Positions 37,869 to 45,720 of a DNA stretch of 64,000 nucleotides are shown in pieces. A program made the position numbers and the translations under genes. Position 1 is the stretch's first letter. Each line of letters starts with the position of its first letter. Below the pieces are notes generated by a model that saw nothing but the letters and a program-made list of their open reading frames with translations, was not told the DNA's origin and did not search any database. The DNA is from Kandleria vitulina DSM 20405 (GTDB lineage: Bacteria > Bacillota_I > Bacilli_A > Erysipelotrichales > Coprobacillaceae): positions 103,745 to 167,744 of the forward strand of contig NZ_JNKN01000005.1 in assembly GCF_000702065.1 (NCBI RefSeq), written 5' to 3'.

Positions 37869-38777
37869 ATGTTTGATGTTATTTTAACAGCATGTAGTTT
37901 TTTTGTATGTATCATATTAGGATATATGAGCAAGAAGATGAAACTCGTATCAGGTGATGGGAACTTCATTGGAAATATAGTCATGACATTTACACTGCCT
38001 TGTGCATTGATTGTTGGTTTCAATGGCGCTACATTTTCCTATTGGATGATTATCGCATTATTTATAGGATTAGTTACAAACATTATCGCCATGTTCTTTG
38101 GTAAATATATTACAGGTCATAAGCAAACACGCGAGGCACAGGCATCTTACATATTAAACTGCTCAGGCTTTTCTATTGGTAATCTTGCAATTCCTTTCTG
38201 TCTTACTTTTCTGCCATCCACTGCTATTGGTTATCTGGCTATGTTTGATATTGGAAATTCCATTATCTGCCTTGGTGGCAGTGCCGCTTATGCATCAAGT
38301 GTACTTGATGCTTCTAATAAGACAGATATAAAAGCAATCATTAAAAGATTATTAAGTGCCATACCAGTAGATACATATTTTGTATTGTTGCTTTTATCAA
38401 TCTTTCATATCACATTACCTAAAACATTTATTACACTTATTTCTCCTGTAGCAAGTGCCAATATGTTCTTGATGATGTTCATGGTTGGACTTCAATTAGA
38501 GTTTGTTATTGATAAAGCATTTAGTAAAGGCATGTTCAAGATCTTTGTATCTCGTTTATTCTTATCTTTAGTATTTACTGGATTATTCATGATTCTTCCA
38601 CTTGATCCATTACTAAAGAAAACATTGATCATTGCGGTCTTTGCACCAATTGCAGGGGCTACTATTATTTTTGCGACAGAACTTAAAGCACAAGAAAAGC
38701 TTTGTGCCATGATGAGTTCTTTAACAATGATCTTCTCATTGTTTGTTTATGTTCTATTAATGATCATTCTTGTTTAA
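37869..38777 (+). CDS. AEC-family transporter (auxin efflux carrier/malate permease type)
   Basis: A 302-residue membrane protein with about ten hydrophobic segments arranged as two five-helix halves, as in AEC carriers. Motifs such as CSGFSIGNLAIPFCLTFL and NSIICLGGS in the centre and LKKTLIIAVFAPIAGATIIFA near the end fit the family. Substrates are probably organic acids, but this is not defined. ATG 37869 follows GGTGAGG. Terminators follow. Confidence 0.88.
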   Translation: MFDVILTACSFFVCIILGYMSKKMKLVSGDGNFIGNIVMTFTLPCALIVGFNGATFSYWMIIALFIGLVTNIIAMFFGKYITGHKQTREAQASYILNCSGFSIGNLAIPFCLTFLPSTAIGYLAMFDIGNSIICLGGSAAYASSVLDASNKTDIKAIIKRLLSAIPVDTYFVLLLLSIFHITLPKTFITLISPVASANMFLMMFMVGLQLEFVIDKAFSKGMFKIFVSRLFLSLVFTGLFMILPLDPLLKKTLIIAVFAPIAGATIIFATELKAQEKLCAMMSSLTMIFSLFVYVLLMIILV

Positions 38778-38848
38778 AAAAAGAGGCCTAGGCCTCTTAT
38801 TATAGAGCCAAATTGATTAGAAAAGACATCCTTGTGATGTCTTTTCTT
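38778..38848 (+). terminator. Two consecutive hairpins after the AEC gene
   Basis: AAGAGGCC-TA-GGCCTCTT (38781-38798) and AAAAGACATC-CTTGT-GATGTCTTTT (38821-38845) with T-rich tails. The second could act as the main terminator. Confidence 0.78.
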
Positions 38849-39366
38849 TATTGATTCTTCTCTTCAAGATGATATGATGACAAAGAAGGAGATTATCATT
38901 CTATAATAAGAACGGCTTTAGACAGCTGCATTGTAAAGTAGAAGAACAAGGTGTCCTCTATGAAATACTATCTACATCATCAATGAGTAAAGAAGATTAC
39001 TATTCCATAGTGAATCCGTTCTTTTCTCCACTTGTCTATAAATTAATGTCTTGCTAGAAGATGTTTTTTATGAAAAGCTGTTTTATTGACAACAGATAAA
39101 AAATAACACTATTACTATATACACGTGATTGTCTTAATAATCATATTCCATTGATTATATGAATAAGTAAGCATGTAGCATATATGAATTTTAATCTCGT
39201 GGTAGAATATCTTATAAGATCATTGTTAATGATGAAGAGCTTCATCATTATCTTGAAAAAACAAAGAGAAAGTCTGTAAGCTTCAAAACCAGTTTTTATG
39301 ATGGAACGCAAGAAAGCTTACGAAAGAAGAAATAGAACGCTATATGAGCGAACATAAGGAGAACAT
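38849..39366 (+). other. Degraded coding remnants upstream of tag
   Basis: About 500 bp with no intact gene. One protein-like frame near 38908-39057 (NGFRQLHCKVEEQGVLYEIL) ends at TAG 39055-39057. A second reads KIIVNDEELHHYLEKTKRKS near 39217-39335, then continues in another frame as LTKEEIERYMSEHKENI up to the tag start. They look like pieces of one or two lost genes of unknown family. Confidence 0.45.
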
Positions 39367-39927
39367 ATGAAACAATTGGATGTCTGTCAGTCATGGGCAA
39401 TGGGAGATGTGTTATTGGAAGATTATCATGATCATGAATGGTGCAAGATCAATCATGATGATCAGTTTCAATTTGAAATGCTTTGTCTTGAAGGCGCAAG
39501 CGTAGGCTTATCATGGAGTATTATCCTTCATAAAAGAGAAGCCTATAAAAAAGCATTTCATGATTTCAATATCGAAAAGTGTGCCAAGATGAGCGATGAA
39601 GAACTAGAAGCATTATTAACAAATAAAGATCTCATTCGCAATCGCAATAAGATCTTTGGCGTAAGAAAGAACGCATTAGCAGTGTTACGTATTCAAGAAG
39701 AATATGGAAGTTTTGATAAATACCTTTGGTCGTTTATAGATGGTGAACAGATTGTAGGCCATTGGCATCATTTAGAAGAAATACCGACTCAATCAGAAAT
39801 CTCGCAGGCTCTTTCTAAAGATCTAAAGAAACGAGGAATTGTCTATGTGGGACCTATTATCACTTACTCATTTATGCAATCAATTGGGATGGTCAATGAT
39901 CATCTTGTAGACTGTCATTGTTTTTGA
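39367..39927 (+). CDS. tag: DNA-3-methyladenine glycosylase I
   Basis: Removes 3-methyladenine from DNA as the first step of base-excision repair of alkylation. The 186-residue protein has the family landmarks YHDHEWC near the start, FEMLCLEGASVGLSWSIIL, an IRNRNKI segment and the C-terminal zinc-binding HLVDCHCF. Length is normal. It sits alone between degraded sequence and the adenylation-enzyme operon. Confidence 0.95.
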   Translation: MKQLDVCQSWAMGDVLLEDYHDHEWCKINHDDQFQFEMLCLEGASVGLSWSIILHKREAYKKAFHDFNIEKCAKMSDEELEALLTNKDLIRNRNKIFGVRKNALAVLRIQEEYGSFDKYLWSFIDGEQIVGHWHHLEEIPTQSEISQALSKDLKKRGIVYVGPIITYSFMQSIGMVNDHLVDCHCF

Positions 39928-40049
39928 TTTATTATTGTATCATTTTGAAAAAGAAGACAATCATGTTAAAATGCGCATATGCATAGTAACCTAGATTGTT
40001 TTTTTACTGAATCAAATCTCATGAAAAATGATACAGATAGGAGATCAAT

Positions 40050-41492
40050 ATGCAGTCCATCATTGATTACATTGAATTAAATAGAAAACAATATCCTGAT
40101 CATATTGCAATTAAGGATAAAAATAGAGAATTAACTTGGAATGAACTTGTCTTATTAGCTAACACTATTGCCTCAAGGCTACCTCATCGAGTAGATAGAG
40201 TAGGAATCATTATGAATCATTCTGTAGAAATGATTGCGTCAATATTAGCCGTACTAAAAAAAGGAGCAGGCTATGTTCCTGTAGAACCATTCTTTCCTAA
40301 AGAAAGAATCTATTACATGATGGAAGAATCACAAGCTGATGTTATTATTGCAAATAGTCAATATCAGAATTTAACTCATAAAGATACTGTTATTGTAGAT
40401 GAAGGATTTATGATAGAAGATAAAGAAGTCATGAATGAATCTACTAGTCAAAGTGAAGCCTATGTTCTTTATACTTCAGGAACAACCGGAACACCAAAAG
40501 GAATATCCGTGGCTCATCATAATGTCATTCATTACAGTCAAGCTTTTGCTAATGAATTTAATCTTACTTTAGATGATGTCATGCTGCAGTATTCAGTTTG
40601 TTCCTTTGATATCTTTGTAGAAGAAGTTTTTGCCTCATTGATTAATGGTATAACTTTAGCTATTATTGATGAAGATCATAAAGATGTAGCACATACAATG
40701 AAGTTTGTAGAAAAACATCATATTACAATCATGAGCGGTTTCCCTTATCTTATTCAAGAAATCAATGAATTAGATGAGTTGCCATCAAGTTTAAGATTAC
40801 TGATCAGTGGAGGAGACGTACTAAGAGGATCATATTGTGATCATCTTGTCGATAAAGTTACAGTCTATAATACCTATGGACCAACTGAAACAACAGTATG
40901 TGCCACTTATTATAACTGCTCTAAGGGTGAAGTTCTTGAAGATGGGACTTATCCCGTAGGAAAGCCTGTCTTAAATGTAGAAGTCTTTCTTTTAGATGAT
41001 CTTCAACCAGTAAACAAAGGTGAAACAGGAGAAATCTGCATTGCAGGAAAAGGTGTATCCAATGGCTATATTGGAAATCGTAAAGAAGAAAATAAGGCTT
41101 TTATTAATTATAAAGGAAAAAGACTATATAGAAGTGGAGATTTAGGATATGAACTGCCATCTGGGGATATCGCTTTTCTTCATCGTAAAGATTCTCAGAT
41201 TATGATTTATGGAAAACGAGTAGAGATTTCTGAAGTAGAAAATGTGATGGCCAATTCAGATGATATAAGACAAGTTTATGTTGATGCTAAAAAAGACAAG
41301 AACAATCTTTCCTATATGATTGCTTATATTGTCAAAGAAGAAGGAGCCACTCTAGATGGAATCAAAGACTATCTAAAAGATTATCTTACAGACTATATGA
41401 TTCCAGAATATATTATTGAAATAGAAGATATGCCACTCACCCCAAATGGAAAAGTAGACACAGAAAGATTGCCTCATATTGAAAGGAGATAA
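40050..41492 (+). CDS. Stand-alone amino-acid adenylation enzyme (AMP-binding, NRPS A-domain type)
   Basis: A 480-residue acyl/amino-acyl adenylate-forming enzyme. It has A3 YTSGTTGTPKG (about 141-151), A4 with CSFDIFVEEVF (the conserved Asp that holds the amino group in amino-acid activators), A5 NTYGPTETTVCAT, A7 YRSGDLGYELPSGD, A8 KRVEISEVENVM and A10 PLTPNGKVD. There is no carrier or condensation domain. It resembles DltA-like and free-standing NRPS A proteins, but dltB/C/D are absent nearby. GATAGGAGA precedes the ATG. The next two genes follow within 3 bp each, so the three form one operon. Substrate unknown. Confidence 0.88.
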   Translation: MQSIIDYIELNRKQYPDHIAIKDKNRELTWNELVLLANTIASRLPHRVDRVGIIMNHSVEMIASILAVLKKGAGYVPVEPFFPKERIYYMMEESQADVIIANSQYQNLTHKDTVIVDEGFMIEDKEVMNESTSQSEAYVLYTSGTTGTPKGISVAHHNVIHYSQAFANEFNLTLDDVMLQYSVCSFDIFVEEVFASLINGITLAIIDEDHKDVAHTMKFVEKHHITIMSGFPYLIQEINELDELPSSLRLLISGGDVLRGSYCDHLVDKVTVYNTYGPTETTVCATYYNCSKGEVLEDGTYPVGKPVLNVEVFLLDDLQPVNKGETGEICIAGKGVSNGYIGNRKEENKAFINYKGKRLYRSGDLGYELPSGDIAFLHRKDSQIMIYGKRVEISEVENVMANSDDIRQVYVDAKKDKNNLSYMIAYIVKEEGATLDGIKDYLKDYLTDYMIPEYIIEIEDMPLTPNGKVDTERLPHIERR

Positions 41493-41494
41493 AA

Positions 41495-41950
41495 ATGGAA
41501 CTTGTGATTAAAAAAATGAGCTTAGAAGATCTAGACATGCTTGTAGAATTAAGAATGGAAGTTCTTAAACATGTATTTCATCAAGAAGAAACAGAAGAGT
41601 TAAAAAATGCCAATAAAGAATACTATAAGACTCATTTAAAGGATGATACACATATTGCAGCCGTAGGATTTCTTGGCGATAAAGCAGTATGTTGCGGGGG
41701 CGTCTGTTTCTATGAAGAAATGCCTTCACCAGATAATCCTTCAGGTAAATGTGCTTATCTGATGAATGTCTACTGTAAAAAAGAATACCGCCACCGTGGA
41801 TACGGCAGAGCAATCTGTCAATGGCTTATTACACAATCACAAGAAAGAGCAGATAAGATTTATTTAGAAAGTTCTAAAGCAGCCAAGAAAATGTATTACA
41901 ATTTGTATTTTGAAGATATGCATGATTATCTTCAATTGAAGGAGAAATAA
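41495..41950 (+). CDS. GNAT-family N-acetyltransferase
   Basis: A 151-residue acyltransferase with the GNAT core. The acetyl-CoA-binding motif is RHRGYGRAICQWL (about 107-119), preceded by a YLMNVYCKKEY strand. Located 2 bp after the adenylation gene with AAGGAG in the previous gene's tail, and 2 bp before the esterase gene. It probably acetylates an amine, perhaps a product of the neighbouring enzyme. Confidence 0.88.
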   Translation: MELVIKKMSLEDLDMLVELRMEVLKHVFHQEETEELKNANKEYYKTHLKDDTHIAAVGFLGDKAVCCGGVCFYEEMPSPDNPSGKCAYLMNVYCKKEYRHRGYGRAICQWLITQSQERADKIYLESSKAAKKMYYNLYFEDMHDYLQLKEK

Positions 41951-41952
41951 AA

Positions 41953-42633
41953 ATGTATACGACTCATATTAAAGACAAACATATTGCCCTTTATCCATCA
42001 AGTGAAAAGGATGCCCCATTAATCGTACTTCATGTCTTTGAAGAAAACGAATCAATCTATGAAGCTATAAAAGAAAAGACGTCACAGCCTTTCTCATTAT
42101 TGGTTATCGCTCATCTCGATTGGGACGCAGACATGTCACCATGGATAGCACCACCGCTTTTTAAAGGAGATCATGGATGCAGCGGCAAGGCCAATCTATA
42201 TCTTGAGACATTATTAAATGAGATTATGCCTTGGGCCTTGTCTCATCTTGAAAACAAACCAACATACAAGGCACTTGCAGGATACTCATTGGCAGGACTC
42301 TTTTCAATCTACGCCTTATATCACACTGATATCTTCTCACGTATTGCGAGTGCATCGGGATCTTTCTGGTTCCCTAACTTTTTAGAATATGTCAAAGACC
42401 ATGAACTTAAAGTAGAACCAGATTATATCTACTTCTCACTTGGAGACAAAGAAGCACGTACAAGACATGCTTTATTGAAAACAGTGGAAGAGCATACGTC
42501 ATCTCTTGTTTCTTACTACAAAGAAAAAGGAATCAAGACAGACTTTGAAATGAATCCTGGAAATCATATTCAGGACGCCATGAACCGCATGGCGAAAGCC
42601 ATTGCTTCACTGCTTGAAGAAACCCTGTCATAG
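41953..42633 (+). CDS. Esterase-like alpha/beta hydrolase
   Basis: A 226-residue alpha/beta hydrolase of the putative esterase (esterase D/enterochelin-esterase-like) type. The nucleophile elbow is GYSLAGLFS (about 115-123). A late Asp/Glu (SLGDKEARTR) and histidine (MNPGNHIQD, about 206) complete a plausible triad. GAAGGAG precedes the ATG. It completes a three-gene operon with the adenylation enzyme and GNAT and ends in a terminator overlapping its stop codon. Confidence 0.83.
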   Translation: MYTTHIKDKHIALYPSSEKDAPLIVLHVFEENESIYEAIKEKTSQPFSLLVIAHLDWDADMSPWIAPPLFKGDHGCSGKANLYLETLLNEIMPWALSHLENKPTYKALAGYSLAGLFSIYALYHTDIFSRIASASGSFWFPNFLEYVKDHELKVEPDYIYFSLGDKEARTRHALLKTVEEHTSSLVSYYKEKGIKTDFEMNPGNHIQDAMNRMAKAIASLLEETLS

Positions 42634-42645
42634 GGTTTCTTTTTT
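42618..42645 (+). terminator. Rho-independent terminator overlapping the esterase stop
   Basis: AGAAACCCT (42618-42626) and AGGGTTTCT (42632-42640) then a T run. Confidence 0.9.
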
Positions 42646-42694
42646 CGTTTGTTTCATTTTATTTATGTTACTATATTTGTAAGGGAGTGATTTC

Positions 42695-43786
42695 ATGAAC
42701 ATTCTAGATTATTTATCATGGCGTAATGATGTACCATTTACTGTTTCAAAGTTCAATGAAGTGGATAGTCTGATTTTATCTGAACTAGCCTATATTGATT
42801 TTGAGAAGATCGTAGAATCATCATCAATTTCATTACAGGATGTTAATGACGAGTTCTTTCTTCATCATAATAGAGAAGAGATTGAAGAAGAAGCAACCTT
42901 TACCAAAAGAGCACCGCTTCTTTTTAAAGATATGTTGCTGGGGGAACGCTTTTCATCAATGAAATTGTCCCATTATATTAATGAGATAGAAGAAGCAACA
43001 AACAAGCAGTTTTCTGCCATCACTTTTCTTTTTGATCATTTCATCTTTATCGCATTTAGAGGAACAGATCAAAGCGTAGTAGGGTGGAAAGAAGATTTTC
43101 TTCTAAGTTCCATGTCCGATACAGAAAGCCAAAAGGCAGCTGTATCTTATATAAATAGAGTAGGTCATTATTATTCAGATAAGGATATCCTCGTAGGAGG
43201 ACATTCTAAAGGCGGTCATCTTGCAGTATATGGTGCCACTTATTGTGATCAAGATATCAAGAAGAGAATCAAGAAGGTCTATTCCCATGATGGACCTGGT
43301 TTTCGTCATGAAGTGCTTCAATCAAAAGAGTATGAAGAACTTAAGTCACGCATTATTCACATTGTGCCAGACATGGCAGCGGTGGGGCTGATGCTTTCTT
43401 ATGAAAAGGAAGCCATTGTGATCAAGAGTGATGCCTTAGGTCTCTTTCAACATGATGCATTTACCTGGCAGACAGAAAGTCATCAATTTCAAAGAGCAAG
43501 CTTAAGCAAGTTAAGCACACTCTTTAGCATTGGGCTAGGAAGCTGGCTAGAAGATATTGATGATAATACAAGAAAAGAAGTAGTCAACACGACCTTCTCA
43601 TTAATAGAAGCAACTGGTCATAAGACAATAGGGGATTTCAAGGAGAAGAAGCTCAAAAGTCTATCCATGATTATAATGGAATCAAAGAAATTGCCTGCTT
43701 CAAAAAGAAAAGAACTACTTACATGTATGAGTGAACTCATTAAAAGTGAAAGTCAGGCATTTAAAGATGCAATGACTACAAGGTAG
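42695..43786 (+). CDS. Mbeg1-like lipase/hydrolase (DUF2974 type)
   Basis: A 363-residue protein with an N-terminal region (about 1-110), then FIAFRGTDQSVVGWKEDF and the nucleophile motif VGGHSKGGHLAVY (GxSxG, about 167-179). The YSHDGPGF segment follows. This matches the DUF2974/Mbeg1-like lipase group common in Firmicutes; substrates are unknown. No signal peptide is seen, so it is probably cytoplasmic. GGGAGTGA precedes the ATG. Confidence 0.85.
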   Translation: MNILDYLSWRNDVPFTVSKFNEVDSLILSELAYIDFEKIVESSSISLQDVNDEFFLHHNREEIEEEATFTKRAPLLFKDMLLGERFSSMKLSHYINEIEEATNKQFSAITFLFDHFIFIAFRGTDQSVVGWKEDFLLSSMSDTESQKAAVSYINRVGHYYSDKDILVGGHSKGGHLAVYGATYCDQDIKKRIKKVYSHDGPGFRHEVLQSKEYEELKSRIIHIVPDMAAVGLMLSYEKEAIVIKSDALGLFQHDAFTWQTESHQFQRASLSKLSTLFSIGLGSWLEDIDDNTRKEVVNTTFSLIEATGHKTIGDFKEKKLKSLSMIIMESKKLPASKRKELLTCMSELIKSESQAFKDAMTTR

Positions 43787-43849
43787 AGTCGTGACACAAA
43801 AAAAATACTATGTTATACTAACTACATATGAGAGAAAGAAGGTGGTTGC

Positions 43850-43957
43850 ATGAGAAATAGTGATAATTATGATCCTGATGGTCGAGCGCAGAAGATATAT
43901 CTACCAATGTATGCAAACGACATGATTAATGCAGCCACATCTATTTGCTTTTATTGA
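43850..43957 (+). CDS. Small ORF upstream of mgtE (35 aa)
   Basis: A 35-codon frame starting MRNSDNYDPDGRAQKI and ending in a TSICFY tail. GGTGG precedes the ATG and a TATACT promoter-like element lies upstream near 43815. It could be a genuine small protein, a leader peptide of mgtE, or a remnant. No homologue is recognised. Confidence 0.4.
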   Translation: MRNSDNYDPDGRAQKIYLPMYANDMINAATSICFY

Positions 43958-44027
43958 TCTATTTGTTTGTTTTCATTGATAATGATATGTGATCTGCTCT
44001 TATAAAAGAAAATATAGGAGGAGACAA

Positions 44028-45413
44028 ATGAATAGAGAAGAACTTATACAAGAAATAAAAGCTATTATTACAAGTAATAAGACACCTAAGATCATTAGGG
44101 AACAGCTAGAAGATTATCATGAAAACGATATTGCACAAGCCATGCAATATCTAGACGTAAAAGACAGAAAGAAACTCTATCGCATTGCAACAGTGACAAT
44201 GCTGGCAGACTTCTTTGAATATCTAGATGAAGATGAAGCAGTAAGATATTTCAATGAAATGGATATACGTAAAGTCGCAGATGTCATTTCTGAATTAGAA
44301 CCTGATACAGCTTCATTTATCTTAAAAGAATTAGACAAAGATAAAAAAGATTTCCTGATTGACTTCCTCAATCCAGAAATCAGAAAAGAAATCCAGATGG
44401 TCTCTGCCTTTGATGATGATGAAATTGGTAGTCGTATGACAACTAACTATATTGTGATCAGAGAAAACCTGACTGTACCACAGGCCATGAAAGAACTTGT
44501 GACACAGGCTGAAGAGAATGATAATATTTCTATTATTTTTGTAGTAGATGAAAACAATACATTCTATGGTGCCATTGATTTAAAGGATCTCATCATCGCA
44601 AGAAAGACAGATAATCTAGAAGATCTCATCATGACAGCATTCCCATATGTCTATGCAAGTGAATCCATTGATGAATGTATTGAAGAATTAAAAGACTACT
44701 CAGAAGATTCCATTCCAGTATTGGATAACTCTAATAAGCTATTAGGCGTTATCACATCTCAGGGATTAATCGAAGTAGTAGATGACGAAATGGGAGAAGA
44801 CTACGCGAGATTCGCCGGTTTAACTGCCGAAGATGACTTAAAAGAACCATTGGCATTAAGTATCAGAAAACGTTTGCCTTGGCTTATGATCTTATTAGGA
44901 TTAGGAATGATTGTATCAAGTGTCGTTGGCATCTTTGAAAAGATCATTGCCCAATTGACAATCATCATGGCCTTCCAGTCACTGATTCTAGACATGGCCG
45001 GAAACGTCGGTACACAATCTCTTGCGGTAACAATCAGAGTACTTGTCAATGAGAAGCTTACTGCCGGTGATAAAGTAAAGCTTGTCTTAAAAGAAATGAA
45101 AGTCGGATTATGTAATGGTGTCATGCTTGGCTCATTATCATTTATCTTCATTGGACTTTACATTCATTTCTTTAAAGCAAGAGCATGGCTCTTCGCTTTC
45201 TCAGTATCAGGATGCATCGGTATTTCATTATTTACAGCTATGTTAATATCAAGTGCCGTTGGTACACTTATTCCAATGTTCTTCAAGAAGATCAACATCG
45301 ACCCAGCTGTTGCCTCTGGTCCATTGATCACAACCATCAATGACCTTGTTGCAGTGGTGACATACTATGGAATGAGCTGGATCTTACTTATTAATATTTT
45401 GCAATTATCATAG
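44028..45413 (+). CDS. mgtE: Magnesium transporter MgtE
   Basis: A 461-residue magnesium channel. The N-terminal cytoplasmic MgtE_N domain (about 15-125) has the repeated superhelix (DIAQAMQYLDVKDRKKLY; VADVISELEPDTA). Two CBS domains follow (about 130-255), which sense magnesium. The C-terminal membrane domain (about 285-461) has five hydrophobic segments, including NVGTQSLAVTIR and the conserved DPAVASGPLITTIND stretch of the pore. ATG 44028 follows AGGAGGAG. No M-box riboswitch pattern is recognisable upstream. A terminator follows. Confidence 0.96.
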   Translation: MNREELIQEIKAIITSNKTPKIIREQLEDYHENDIAQAMQYLDVKDRKKLYRIATVTMLADFFEYLDEDEAVRYFNEMDIRKVADVISELEPDTASFILKELDKDKKDFLIDFLNPEIRKEIQMVSAFDDDEIGSRMTTNYIVIRENLTVPQAMKELVTQAEENDNISIIFVVDENNTFYGAIDLKDLIIARKTDNLEDLIMTAFPYVYASESIDECIEELKDYSEDSIPVLDNSNKLLGVITSQGLIEVVDDEMGEDYARFAGLTAEDDLKEPLALSIRKRLPWLMILLGLGMIVSSVVGIFEKIIAQLTIIMAFQSLILDMAGNVGTQSLAVTIRVLVNEKLTAGDKVKLVLKEMKVGLCNGVMLGSLSFIFIGLYIHFFKARAWLFAFSVSGCIGISLFTAMLISSAVGTLIPMFFKKINIDPAVASGPLITTINDLVAVVTYYGMSWILLINILQLS

Positions 45414-45438
45414 AGACAGGAGTAATCCTGTCTTTTTT
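45414..45438 (+). terminator. Rho-independent terminator after mgtE
   Basis: GACAGGA, GTAA loop, TCCTGTC then T6. Confidence 0.9.
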
Positions 45439-45480
45439 ATTTATCAAAATAATCCCATTTTATATAAAAAGGCACACTGA

Positions 45481-45720
45481 TGTAAAAATGATTCTCTTTT
45501 CTTAAAATTGCGTGTCAAATAAAAGTCACTCTATTTACAATTATTTTTTCTTAAATAAAATAAAAGTGAAAATTAAAACAAAAGCGATTTCATCTATCAA
45601 AATAATGTTGATAAACACACAGTTAATTAAATTTCAAAGATGCCATTTATTATTGTTCATATAATCTGTCTATGGCATCTTCTGTCACGAATAATCGAAA
45701 AGAAGTATGGGGGTAACAAT
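45481..45720 (+). promoter_or_regulatory. Upstream region of pilus operon A
   Basis: This stretch aligns with the region before operon B (54496-54592), for example GTCAAATAAAAGT and TCTATTTAC (45514-45538) against a similar block at 54528-54553. It also has AGATGCCAT (45638-45646) and ATGGCATCT (45672-45680), a 9-bp inverted repeat with a 25-nt loop ending about 40 bp before the start. It is probably a shared promoter/operator and a structured leader. The exact promoter is uncertain. Confidence 0.5.

Noticed and set aside
43787..44027. M-box magnesium riboswitch before mgtE
   Set aside because: The conserved M-box sequence blocks are not visible, and the leader includes a short ORF instead.
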